From Patescibacteria group bacterium (GTDB lineage Bacteria; Patescibacteriota; Minisyncoccia; UBA9983), in contig JAHJXC010000056.1 of the NCBI GenBank assembly GCA_018827845.1, positions 1-7,374 on the forward strand: a stretch of DNA of 7,374 nt. The letters are read 5' to 3'. Both the position numbers and the translations under genes were made by a program. Of this stretch, positions 1 through 4,839 are shown one piece after another (the first letter of the stretch is position 1; each line of letters begins with the position of its first letter). Below the pieces are notes generated by a model. It was not told the origin of the DNA. It saw nothing but the letters and a program-made list of their open reading frames with translations, and ran no database searches.

Positions 1-56
1 ACTGCCGCTTCAATTATCTTATTTCTGCGAGATTGCTGTTCCATCCATTTTTCCAT
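1..56 (-). CDS. N-terminal fragment of an unidentified protein, cut by the window edge
   Basis: An open frame begins at the ATG at 56 and runs off the left edge, giving about 18 residues that begin MEKWMEQQSRR and are rich in charged residues. It lies 27 nt downstream of the nucleotide glycosidase gene on the same strand, so it is probably the second gene of that operon. A strong AGGAGG (59-64) precedes it, but only 2 nt from the first ATG. An in-frame ATG at 44 would instead be 14 nt away, so the exact start is uncertain. Nothing can be said about function from so few residues. The clear ribosome binding site and open frame are the only support. Confidence 0.5.
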   Translation of the reverse strand, partial: MEKWMEQQSRRNKIIEAA

Positions 57-83
57 AACCTCCTTCTTTCAAAGATTTAATTA

Positions 84-566
84 TTACAATCCAAGGAAAT
101 TTTTAATGATTTCTTTAGCTTGTCCAAGGTTCTTATAAGAAGAAATTGTGATATTTTTATATCTGTCTTTTGTCATTCCTCTTATCATGGGTGATGCAAA
201 AAACTCTTCTTCTTGGTGATATAAACAGAGTATTTGAGCAGATTTTTGTCCAAAACTACCTTTTGTCCGTGCGTATTCAATTTCTCTTCCTACTCCTGTG
301 CTGGCACCAGAAATCTCAGCAATAACATATTCTGCTTGATTAAGCCAATTAATATCTCGTCTCTCAATATCTTCTGCTGTTAAATCATTCTTTGTTTTAT
401 TGATTTTCTGTGCAAAAACCTCAATAGGATTATCTTCTCCTACATGCTCAGTTAAAACAATGACTCCGTTTCTCTTAAGCCATTGGATTAAGTTAATAAC
501 TTCTTTTTTTCTTTGACGATTTCCACGAATTGCTGCTGCGAAATAAATGACTGGTTTTGGATTCAT
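84..566 (-). CDS. DNPH1/Rcl-type 2'-deoxynucleoside 5'-phosphate N-hydrolase
   Basis: A 160-residue protein of the nucleoside 2-deoxyribosyltransferase superfamily, closest by eye to Rcl/DNPH1. That enzyme cleaves the N-glycosidic bond of deoxynucleoside monophosphates to free base and deoxyribose 5-phosphate, and in animals it removes 5-hydroxymethyl-dUMP from the nucleotide pool. Visible family features are the N-terminal strand and phosphate loop YFAAAIRGNRQ (8-18) with Tyr8, VLTEHV (37-42), Asp71 within ERRDINWL, Glu95 within GVGREIEYA (the expected catalytic glutamate), and SPMIRG (125-130) with Ser125, equivalent to the serine donated across the dimer in Rcl. All expected active-site residues are present and the length is normal, so it should be active and cytosolic. 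The start is supported by AGGAGG at 573-578, 6 nt from the ATG. It is first in an operon fired by the promoter near 620-648. A deoxyribosyltransferase is the alternative, but the IRG motifs favour the hydrolase. Confidence 0.85.
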   Translation of the reverse strand: MNPKPVIYFAAAIRGNRQRKKEVINLIQWLKRNGVIVLTEHVGEDNPIEVFAQKINKTKNDLTAEDIERRDINWLNQAEYVIAEISGASTGVGREIEYARTKGSFGQKSAQILCLYHQEEEFFASPMIRGMTKDRYKNITISSYKNLGQAKEIIKNFLGL

Positions 567-619
567 CTTACACCTCCTGTTTATAACTATTTTAATTTAC
601 AAGGTAAAATCTAATTTAA

Positions 620-648
620 TCCATATCATCTCGGAATCAAAAAATCAA
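620..648 (-). promoter_or_regulatory. Promoter of the nucleotide glycosidase operon (module copy A, leftward arm)
   Basis: Read on the minus strand, TTGATT (643-648) and TATGGA (620-625) are separated by 17 nt, with a TGA extension directly before the -10. The same arrangement, TTGCTT-17-TATGGA with the same extension, occurs at 2176-2204 in front of another leftward operon. That conservation is the main support. The expected transcript would begin near 612, giving a leader of about 45 nt that carries the AGGAGG. Confidence 0.55.
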
Positions 649-691
649 GGGTATTACCTATGTATCTCATCTTCTGTACCCAGGGGAAATC

Positions 692-720
692 TTTACAAAA
701 GTAATTTTGAATGATACGAA
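692..720 (+). promoter_or_regulatory. Promoter of the 768 gene (module copy A, rightward arm)
   Basis: TTTACA (692-697) is followed after 17 nt by TACGAA (715-720), preceded by TGA as an extended -10. The -10 is poor alone. However, copy B at 2217-2245 keeps the identical TTTACA, the same 17-nt spacing, the ATGATA and a following ATATAGAA, where transcription would start. Between the two divergent -35 boxes copy A carries 43 nt, whereas copy B has only 12. Confidence 0.5.
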
Positions 721-767
721 TTAATATAGAAGTTTTGGAGAAATTTTAATAAAAAGGGAGGTACATC

Positions 768-1016
768 GTGTTTAAGAGTGACCCTGATGATGTTATTTAT
801 GGGAATGATCCTTATGGTCCGTTGGCAGAACATATAATATTTCGTGGTATCAGTGCCGCAGAATTAGCAGAAATTGCTGAATTTAAAGAAGGGATGACAT
901 TCTCGGATATCAAGAGAAAGTTAAAAGAAAAAGGAGTTGCACTTTCACATGGCAAATTAGTGGCTAATTTTATAGATGTTCTTAAGGAAACTGTTAATCT
1001 TAAACCATCACTTTAA
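768..1016 (+). CDS. Small helical protein of unknown function
   Basis: An 82-residue protein starting with GTG, chosen because GGGAGGT (756-762) lies 5 nt upstream and no ATG is available nearby. I do not recognise the family. The first 25 residues are acidic and rich in Pro, Asp and Gly (SDPDDVIYGNDPYGP). The rest looks helical and could form a small helix-turn-helix or winged-helix-like bundle (SAAELAEIAEFKEGMTFSDI, then KRKLKEKGVALSHGKL), but no diagnostic motif confirms DNA binding. There is no signal peptide or membrane segment. It is a single-gene transcription unit bounded by its own promoter and terminator, and it is paired divergently with the nucleotide glycosidase operon through the shared promoter module. 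A regulatory role for the module is conceivable but purely inferred. Confidence 0.65.
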   Translation: MFKSDPDDVIYGNDPYGPLAEHIIFRGISAAELAEIAEFKEGMTFSDIKRKLKEKGVALSHGKLVANFIDVLKETVNLKPSL

Positions 1017-1046
1017 AGGAATTGACATATGTTAATTCCTTTTTTC
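1015..1046 (+). terminator. Intrinsic terminator after the 768 gene
   Basis: AAAGGAATT (1015-1023) pairs with AATTCCTTT (1034-1042), and the transcript continues in T residues to 1045. The stem starts inside the stop codon. The loop contains ACATATGT, which can extend the pairing after a G-T wobble. Read leftward the hairpin has only a short T tail, so it may also slow minus-strand transcription coming from the 1548 gene. Confidence 0.75.
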
Positions 1047-1080
1047 TTACCAAAAACCGCCTGATTGGCAATTTAAATAA

Positions 1081-1548
1081 TCAATATCCTTCAGGAGGTC
1101 TTATTGGTCTGCCAAGTTTTGAGATATTAAGATTTTCTATCTGTTGGAAAATATTATCAATTTCTTTTAATAAACCATCAAGTTTTATATCTTTTTGTTC
1201 TAAAAGTTGATGGATATATTCTTGTGTTTTATCAAAATCATTTCTAAATTTAATATTAATGTCTTTCCAAGGAATATCTTTTAAGGCTTCTGCGTGCCGA
1301 GGCCTATAAGAGATAATTCCAATCTTCATCAAATATGCAATGGATGGATAACCAATATATCCTTTCCAATATGAACCGTTATCATTTGCCATTATTGCAT
1401 TCTTTTCTTTATCATAAGTTACTGTGTAATATTTATTGCCACTAGAGGAATAGACTCTCGCTTCTGAATTAGTAATTTTTATTCTATCGTCTCCAATACT
1501 TCCAAGTGCTTCATAAATCTTAATTTTTGGCGGCAATTTCCATTTCAT
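1081..1548 (-). CDS. Protein of unknown function, 155 residues
   Basis: A soluble protein with no signal peptide or membrane segment, and I do not recognise the family with certainty. The N-terminal half (residues about 8-75) looks like a beta-rich globular domain: KIYEALGSIGDDRI, ARVYSSSGNKYYTVTYD, and an aromatic and glycine-rich stretch NDNGSYWKGYIGYPSIAYLM. The C-terminal half (about 85-145) is charged and probably coiled-coil or long helical (FDKTQEYIHQLLEQKDIKLD, then IDNIFQQIENLN), with a proline-rich tail. The SSSGNKYY and WKGYIGYP stretches have the look of a conserved core. The start ATG lacks a convincing separate Shine-Dalgarno sequence. A TGC-TAGGAT extended -10 lies 7 nt upstream, suggesting a leaderless message. 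A terminator separates it from the gene upstream, so it is its own transcription unit. Confidence 0.7.
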   Translation of the reverse strand: MKWKLPPKIKIYEALGSIGDDRIKITNSEARVYSSSGNKYYTVTYDKEKNAIMANDNGSYWKGYIGYPSIAYLMKIGIISYRPRHAEALKDIPWKDINIKFRNDFDKTQEYIHQLLEQKDIKLDGLLKEIDNIFQQIENLNISKLGRPIRPPEGY

Positions 1549-1555
1549 AGCATTT

Positions 1556-1564
1556 ATCCTAGCA
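1556..1564 (-). promoter_or_regulatory. Extended -10 box 7 nt before the ATG of the 1548 gene
   Basis: On the minus strand TGC-TAGGAT ends 7 nt before the ATG, with no good -35 at the expected position (TCGCCA). Transcription from it would start at or next to the A of the ATG. The same layout occurs at 4487 and 4954. The AGGA inside the box could alternatively be read as a weak Shine-Dalgarno sequence 8 nt from the start, so the two readings compete. Confidence 0.4.
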
Positions 1565-1582
1565 AAAAATCTTTTACTTGGC

Positions 1583-1620
1583 GACTAAAAAGATAGAGGA
1601 GGCTTTGGCCTCCTCTTTAA
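1583..1620 (-). terminator. Strong intrinsic terminator after the 1851 gene
   Basis: A perfect 9-bp stem, AGAGGAGGC (1595-1603) with GCCTCCTCT (1608-1616), has a 4-nt loop. On the minus strand it is followed by ATC and a run of six T residues. It begins right after the stop codon of the gene ending at 1621 and closes the operon that starts at 2139. Confidence 0.88.
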
Positions 1621-1851
1621 TCAATTTTGCTCTCTTAGTTCTATTACCTTATCGCAGGCTTTGTCTACTTTGTTGTTTACCCTCTTTAGAATTTCCCTTG
1701 GAGTTATTTTCTTTTCAGATAGTCTTTCAAGAAGATCCATTGTGTAAGCGCCTAGATCCAAACTAGAATCCCTCATGAATATATCCATTTTTGTCATTTT
1801 CCTACTACAACCTCCATCATGACCACGTCCAGTGTGTCCTTTTGCTGACAT
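1621..1851 (-). CDS. Small unknown protein, second gene of the zinc-ribbon operon
   Basis: A 76-residue protein, not recognised. The frame is open back to GTG at 1860 and ATG at 1857, but AGGAGG (1860-1865) overlaps or abuts those codons and lies 8 nt before the ATG at 1851, so 1851 is preferred. The N-terminus is rich in Gly, His and Cys (GHTGRGHDGGC, with His6, His11 and Cys15), which could bind metal or simply be flexible. Residues about 22-76 are predicted helical and amphipathic (TMDLLERLSEKKITPREILK, then VDKACDKVIELREQN). There is no signal peptide. It follows the zinc-ribbon gene by 24 nt and ends just before a strong terminator, so the two form one operon driven from the promoter near 2176-2204. 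Confidence 0.65.
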   Translation of the reverse strand: MSAKGHTGRGHDGGCSRKMTKMDIFMRDSSLDLGAYTMDLLERLSEKKITPREILKRVNNKVDKACDKVIELREQN

Positions 1852-1859
1852 AATCATCA

Positions 1860-1865
1860 CCTCCT
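1860..1865 (-). promoter_or_regulatory. Ribosome binding site that fixes the start at 1851
   Basis: AGGAGG on the minus strand, within AAAGGAGGTGATG. It overlaps the GTG at 1860 and is only 2 nt from the ATG at 1857, but 8 nt from the ATG at 1851. The third possible start is therefore the one most likely used. Confidence 0.7.
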
Positions 1866-1875
1866 TTCTCCCCTC

Positions 1876-2139
1876 CTATATTTTTCTCTGATTCCATTCC
1901 AGTATAACTTGTTTTCTTACAACCTTCATTACTTTCTTGCTGCAATTATCCATAAAAATATCATGATTCATTGCTTTCCAAACCGCATCAAAAATACTAT
2001 CGTGCGGACCCATATATACCTCCACAGTATGTCCTTTCTCTATACAACTAATCTTATATCCGTGAGAAAACCGATTTCCATAATATCCGCTTTTGGGTTT
2101 TCTTCCACAAATTGGACATGGTAGTATCTTGTTATTCAT
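1876..2139 (-). CDS. Zinc-ribbon protein resembling Lar-type (restriction alleviation) phage proteins
   Basis: An 87-residue protein opening ILPCPICGRKPKSGYYG. A CxxC knuckle (Cys8, Cys11), then Cys32 and His37, can supply four zinc ligands. The layout of LPCPxCG at the N-terminus, a middle ISC strand, a short amphipathic DAVWKAMN segment and a C-terminal EWNQR (81-85) matches small Lar-like proteins common in phages and mobile elements. Lar of the Rac prophage modulates type I restriction, but most relatives are untested, so only the fold is claimed. The second cysteine pair of classical members is replaced by Cys32/His37, and there is an extra segment around residues 59-78. The start at 2139 is set by AGGAGG (2146-2151) 6 nt away. 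An upstream in-frame TTG at 2157 would place that ribosome binding site inside the coding region. Confidence 0.65.
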   Translation of the reverse strand: MNNKILPCPICGRKPKSGYYGNRFSHGYKISCIEKGHTVEVYMGPHDSIFDAVWKAMNHDIFMDNCSKKVMKVVRKQVILEWNQRKI

Positions 2140-2145
2140 TATTTT

Positions 2146-2151
2146 CCTCCT
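2146..2151 (-). promoter_or_regulatory. Ribosome binding site that fixes the start at 2139
   Basis: AGGAGG on the minus strand, 6 nt before the ATG at 2139. The frame also stays open to a TTG at 2157, but using it would translate through this site, so the shorter protein is preferred. Confidence 0.75.
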
Positions 2152-2175
2152 TTTCAAAGATACATTCTACCTTAA

Positions 2176-2204
2176 TCCATATCATCTCAGGATCCAAAAA
2201 GCAA
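2176..2204 (-). promoter_or_regulatory. Promoter of the zinc-ribbon operon (module copy B, leftward arm)
   Basis: On the minus strand TTGCTT (2199-2204) and TATGGA (2176-2181) are 17 nt apart, with TGA before the -10. It corresponds to copy A at 620-648, and 17 consecutive bases (TTAATCCATATCATCTC on the plus strand) are identical between the copies. Transcription would start near 2168, about 30 nt before the ATG. Confidence 0.55.
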
Positions 2205-2216
2205 GAGGGATGGATC

Positions 2217-2245
2217 TTTACATAATGGAACTTAAATGATAAAAA
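2217..2245 (+). promoter_or_regulatory. Promoter of the 2278 gene (module copy B, rightward arm)
   Basis: TTTACA (2217-2222), 17 nt, then TAAAAA (2240-2245) preceded by TGA. It mirrors copy A at 692-720 in spacing, in the -35 and in the flanking ATGATA and ATATAGAA. Transcription would begin around 2251, leaving a leader of about 25 nt with AGGAGG at 2267-2272. Confidence 0.5.
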
Positions 2246-2277
2246 TACATATAGAATTTAAAAGATAGGAGGAATTA

Positions 2278-2469
2278 ATGAAAACATGTACGGCATTGGT
2301 TCGCGAAGAAACTGCTCCTTTAGAGAATATCCATGAATACGCTTGTGGAAAAATTGCATGGTATCGAGGAATAAAATCTGGTCGCTATCCACTCTATCTT
2401 TGTGTCAAACATGGTAGAGAATATCGTGACCAGTATGGGTATACTTTAGAAGAAATTTCTCCGGATTAA
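2278..2469 (+). CDS. Small Cys/His protein of unknown function
   Basis: A 63-residue protein with AGGAGG (2267-2272) 5 nt before its ATG. I do not recognise a named family. Cys4, Cys23, and Cys42-x2-His45 (in LCVKHGREY) could coordinate a zinc ion. The YLCVKHG stretch looks like the second half of a small treble-clef or zinc-ribbon knuckle. The rest is rich in Tyr and Arg (KIAWYRGIKSGRYPLY), suggesting nucleic-acid or protein contact, but this is inference. There is no signal peptide or membrane segment. It is a monocistronic unit with its own promoter and terminator, divergent from the zinc-ribbon operon, just as the 768 gene is divergent from the nucleotide glycosidase operon. The two plus-strand proteins are not similar to each other. 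Confidence 0.65.
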   Translation: MKTCTALVREETAPLENIHEYACGKIAWYRGIKSGRYPLYLCVKHGREYRDQYGYTLEEISPD

Positions 2470-2476
2470 AAATCCT

Positions 2477-2512
2477 AAAAGGTGGTGAGATAACTTCAAC
2501 ATCCACCTTTTT
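2477..2512 (+). terminator. Intrinsic terminator after the 2278 gene, possibly bidirectional
   Basis: AAAAGGTGG (2477-2485) pairs with CCACCTTTT (2503-2511) around a 17-nt loop, followed by T residues to 2512. Read on the minus strand the stem is followed by AGGATTTTT, so it may also stop transcription arriving from the permease gene. Confidence 0.8.
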
Positions 2513-2522
2513 ATTTCTTTTG

Positions 2523-2556
2523 GTCAACCTGCCACGTTGACGTGCCACGTTGACAT
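2523..2556. repeat. Tandem 13-bp repeat with a nested inverted repeat
   Basis: Two head-to-tail copies, GCCACGTTGACGT (2531-2543) and GCCACGTTGACAT (2544-2556), differ at one base. GTCAAC at 2523-2528 is an inverted partner of the GTTGAC inside each copy (2536-2541 and 2549-2554), so alternative hairpins can form. It sits in the short gap between the left-block terminator and the stop codon of the permease gene (2560). It has no T tail in either direction and so is not an ordinary terminator. A protein-binding site, a recombination or integration site, or a dispersed genomic repeat are all possible. Confidence 0.7.
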
Positions 2557-2559
2557 AAT

Positions 2560-3807
2560 TTATTCATATATTAAGGCTTCTATGGGGCTTTTTTTTGATG
2601 CTTTATAAGCTGGGTGGATTCCGAAGATTAAACCTACAAAAACAGAAACTGCCAAACCTAAAATGGCGCCATTTAAAGGAAAAGCAAAAGCCCAATTAAT
2701 CCCCATAAAATAACTTAAACCAAGTGCGGCAACAAAAGAAAGAATTGATCCTAGCAAAATTCCGACAACACCGCCAGAACCCGTAATAGTAATCGCCTCA
2801 ATAAGAAACTGGAAAAGAATATTTTTTTCTGTAGCGCCCAACGCTTTGCGCAAACCGATTTCGCGCGTGCGCTCAGTCACAGAAACCAGCATCACATTCA
2901 TAATGCCTACTCCTCCCACAATCAACGATATGGCTGCCACTGCCACCAAAAAAAGCGTTAAAACACTAGTCACGGTTTTAAGTGTATCTGCGATTTCACC
3001 TTGGGTAGCTACAAAAAAATCATCATTATCTGGATTATCAATGTTATGGAGATTTCTTAAAGTAATTTCTATATCCTGAACTGTGCGAGGAATTTCTGAT
3101 TCTGACTCTACTTGGATAATAATACGGTTAAAATGCTTGATACCAAAAACATATTGCTGGGCCGTGGTATAAGGCATAACCACTGACTCATCAGCATTGA
3201 AAAAAAGCACCTGTCCTTTTTTGGGAAATACTCCGATCACTTCCAAGGCCTGGTCTTTTATTTTTATTTTCTGGCCGACAGCGTCAGAATCGCCAAAGAG
3301 CTCTTCTTTGGTTTTTATGCCGATAAGCGCCACTTTGGCTTTGGATTTTATCTGCTCGTCAGTAAAATAAGCGCCTTGCGAAGGATAAATATCAAATATT
3401 TTGGCAAGCAAATCAGAAGCACCCAAAATCGTGGGCCTGAAAGTCTCTCCGCTAAAAGAAACAGTTTCCACGCTAAAAACAATGGGCATGATTTCTTTTA
3501 ATTTAGGAACATTAGATTTATTTTTCAGGGCATCAAGTTCGCGTTGTTTTAAAGAATCGCTGTAAAGACTTTCAATAGCCGAAGGGTCTGTGGGCCCTTT
3601 AGGTTCTCTGCCCGGCATAACAATGATAGTATTAGCTCCCAGGCTCTGAATATCAGAAAGAATCAATTCCTGCGCTCCTACGCCCAAAGACATAATAAGC
3701 ATAATAGCAGTAATGCCGATCACAATGCCTAAAATTGTAAGAATAGATCGAGATTTATTAATCTTCAGACTGATAAAAGCAGTCCTAAGAGTATATTTAA
3801 TTTTCAT
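2560..3807 (-). CDS. MacB/FtsX-family ABC transporter permease
   Basis: A 415-residue inner-membrane permease of the MacB type, lacking a fused ATPase. Order of parts: a short cytoplasmic N-terminus; TM1 (about 20-43, SILTILGIVIGITAIMLIMS); a large extracytoplasmic MacB_PCD domain (about 45-275); then a C-terminal FtsX domain with TM2 (about 279-310), TM3 (about 333-363) and TM4 (about 375-398). The cytoplasmic coupling motif ERTREIGLRKALGAT (312-326) between TM2 and TM3 and the C-terminal PAYKASKKSPIEAL are hallmarks of the family. Members act as dimers with a separate ATPase and a HlyD/MacA adaptor, exporting peptides, lipoproteins or drugs by moving the extracytoplasmic domain. Substrate cannot be inferred here. 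Its ATG overlaps the ATPase stop in ATGA, indicating translational coupling. Length and topology are complete, and no own terminator was seen after it. Confidence 0.93.
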   Translation of the reverse strand: MKIKYTLRTAFISLKINKSRSILTILGIVIGITAIMLIMSLGVGAQELILSDIQSLGANTIIVMPGREPKGPTDPSAIESLYSDSLKQRELDALKNKSNVPKLKEIMPIVFSVETVSFSGETFRPTILGASDLLAKIFDIYPSQGAYFTDEQIKSKAKVALIGIKTKEELFGDSDAVGQKIKIKDQALEVIGVFPKKGQVLFFNADESVVMPYTTAQQYVFGIKHFNRIIIQVESESEIPRTVQDIEITLRNLHNIDNPDNDDFFVATQGEIADTLKTVTSVLTLFLVAVAAISLIVGGVGIMNVMLVSVTERTREIGLRKALGATEKNILFQFLIEAITITGSGGVVGILLGSILSFVAALGLSYFMGINWAFAFPLNGAILGLAVSVFVGLIFGIHPAYKASKKSPIEALIYE

Positions 3808-4487
3808 AATTTTTTATCAGATTCGATTTTGCCATCTAGGAGACGAATAATTCTTTTGGTTTGCTCAGCAATTTCTATTTCATGAGTAATTAAAAGAATG
3901 GTATGCCCTTTTTCTTGATTTAACTTTTTCAAAATATCAATGATGGCTTGACCGGATTTGGAATCCAGGTTGCCTGTGGGTTCATCAGCAAAAATAACCT
4001 GCGGGTCATTGACCAAAGCGCGCGCAATGGCCACTCTCTGTTTTTCACCGCCGGAAAGCTGGGAAGATTCATGATTAATCCTGTGTTCTAGCCCGACAGC
4101 CCTTATAGCCTCCATTGCCAAATCATTCCATTTTGACTCCTTGATGTCTGAGTAAAGCAGAGGCAGTTTTACATTGTCCAGAACCTTGGTTCTTGGAAGC
4201 AGATTGAATGCCTGGAAAACAAAACCCATTTTTTTATTGCGCACATGAGCGATTTCTGTTTTGGAATAATCATTAAAGCCCTTAGCATCAAATTTATAAT
4301 CTCCTTTAGTATGTTTGTCCAAAAAACCCAAAATATGAAGCAGTGTTGATTTGCCAGAGCCAGAAGGGCCGATAATAGACACAAAATCACCGGCCTCAAT
4401 GCCAAAAGAAACTCCATTTAAGGCCGGGGTTTCAGTTCCATCATTGCCATAAATCTTTTTTAAATCCTTAACTTCAATAAGCGCCAT
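3804..4487 (-). CDS. ABC transporter ATPase, MacB/LolD-type
   Basis: A 227-residue nucleotide-binding subunit with every canonical motif: Walker [10 protein letters not shown] (40-48), Q-loop Gln92, signature LSGGEKQR (144-151), Walker B VIFADEP (164-170) with Glu169, D-loop NLDS (173-176) and switch His202. The [20 protein letters not shown] stretch after the Q-loop is typical of the LolD/MacB/FtsE-like exporter class. It should dimerise under the permease encoded directly downstream and power the exporter. The start lacks a Shine-Dalgarno sequence. TGC-TATAAT ends 7 nt before the ATG, so the message may be leaderless. The adaptor gene that normally accompanies such pairs is present but about 1.4 kb upstream, separated by inserted genes. 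Confidence 0.94.
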   Translation of the reverse strand: MALIEVKDLKKIYGNDGTETPALNGVSFGIEAGDFVSIIGPSGSGKSTLLHILGFLDKHTKGDYKFDAKGFNDYSKTEIAHVRNKKMGFVFQAFNLLPRTKVLDNVKLPLLYSDIKESKWNDLAMEAIRAVGLEHRINHESSQLSGGEKQRVAIARALVNDPQVIFADEPTGNLDSKSGQAIIDILKKLNQEKGHTILLITHEIEIAEQTKRIIRLLDGKIESDKKL

Positions 4488-4494
4488 TGTTTTT

Positions 4495-4503
4495 ATTATA
4501 GCA
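4495..4503 (-). promoter_or_regulatory. Extended -10 promoter of the ATPase-permease operon, leaderless
   Basis: On the minus strand TGC-TATAAT (perfect -10 at 4495-4500) lies 7 nt from the ATG at 4487. The -35 position (4518-4523) reads TTTCAG and is weak, as tolerated with an extended -10. Transcription would begin at about the A of the ATG. The surrounding bases resemble the promoter of the Sm-like gene at 4840-4868. Confidence 0.6.
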
Positions 4504-4507
4504 AATA
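4495..4507. repeat. Direct repeat ATTATAGCAAATA, copy 1
   Basis: Thirteen bases are identical to 4840-4852, and both copies then run through A/T bases into ATCCC (to 4516 and 4862). The copies bracket the Sm-like gene, its terminator and its 5' leader. Each contains the extended -10 of a leftward gene, so the identity is either a duplicated promoter fragment or convergence on a preferred -10 sequence. Confidence 0.6.
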
Positions 4508-4512
4508 TAAAA

Positions 4513-4529
4513 TCCCGCTGAAAGCGGGA
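4513..4529. terminator. Short GC hairpin just upstream of the ATPase promoter
   Basis: TCCCGC (4513-4518) pairs with GCGGGA (4524-4529) across a 5-nt loop. On the minus strand it is followed by TTTTAT, so it could back up the preceding terminator and insulate the ATPase promoter. It also overlaps the weak -35 region, where a structure or bound protein could affect expression. Confidence 0.45.
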
Positions 4530-4570
4530 AAAATTAAGGGGCGAGAGTTTTAATGTTCTCGCCCTTAATT
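4529..4570 (-). terminator. Intrinsic terminator after the Sm-like gene
   Basis: CTCGCCCTTAAT (4558-4569) pairs with ATTAAGGGGCGAG (4533-4545), with a single bulged G and about a dozen base pairs. On the minus strand it continues into TTAATTTTT. It starts 9 nt after the stop codon at 4579, so it should end the Sm-like transcript before the export operon. Confidence 0.75.
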
Positions 4571-4578
4571 AGCATCAC

Positions 4579-4770
4579 TTAATCCAGAATCTCAATCCTC
4601 ACAAATGATGAGGATTGAAGATTTATCACCATGTTAGGATATTTCCTTAAATATGGTGATATACCAACCTTCTCTAAATAGAAAAGATTGTTTTCAATGT
4701 TTTTTACTACACCTTCAAAATCATAGCCTGCAAAGAAAATTTTCACTCTTTTGTTAAGTAGTTCTTTCAT
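4579..4770 (-). CDS. Small Sm/SH3-barrel-like protein
   Basis: A 63-residue protein beginning MKELLNKRVKIFFAGYDFEG. The pattern of a short helix, then a strand V-x-I-x-F, a Gly-Tyr turn, F-x-G-V-V, and alternating hydrophobics ending VINLQSSSFVRIEIL resembles the Sm/LSm (Hfq-like) fold or a related SH3-type barrel, with the final strands in the place of the Sm2 motif. Such proteins often form rings that bind RNA, but the diagnostic RNA-contact residues of Hfq cannot be identified, so only fold resemblance is suggested. It has AGGAGG (4778-4783) 7 nt before the ATG, a consensus promoter and its own terminator, making it an independent unit. It lies between the two halves of the export operon and is flanked by a 13-bp direct repeat. 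Confidence 0.6.
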   Translation of the reverse strand: MKELLNKRVKIFFAGYDFEGVVKNIENNLFYLEKVGISPYLRKYPNMVINLQSSSFVRIEILD

Positions 4771-4839
4771 TTTCTATCCTCCTTTCTTTGTTTAGTGATG
4801 CTTTTATCAATATGCTACATATCAATTTTTCTGCTTTAT

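Noticed and set aside
1022..1210. Plus-strand open frame
   Set aside because: It begins inside the terminator hairpin and runs antisense to the 1081-1548 gene, with no ribosome binding site and no recognisable protein features.
1909..2124. Plus-strand open frame opposite the zinc-ribbon gene
   Set aside because: It is antisense to a gene with a strong ribosome binding site and zinc motif, and has no start signals of its own.
2531..2556. Possible CRISPR array
   Set aside because: Only two 13-bp units, directly abutting with no spacers, and no cas genes are visible.
3804..3807. Possible alternative genetic code with TGA read as glycine, as in some Candidate Phyla Radiation lineages
   Set aside because: The ATPase ends in TGA exactly at the permease start, the 1621 gene also ends in TGA before a strong terminator, and the glycines in conserved motifs are read from normal codons.
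4169..4417. Minus-strand open frame inside the ATPase gene
   Set aside because: It overlaps the Walker A and Q-loop coding region in another frame. The ATPase frame is clearly the real one.
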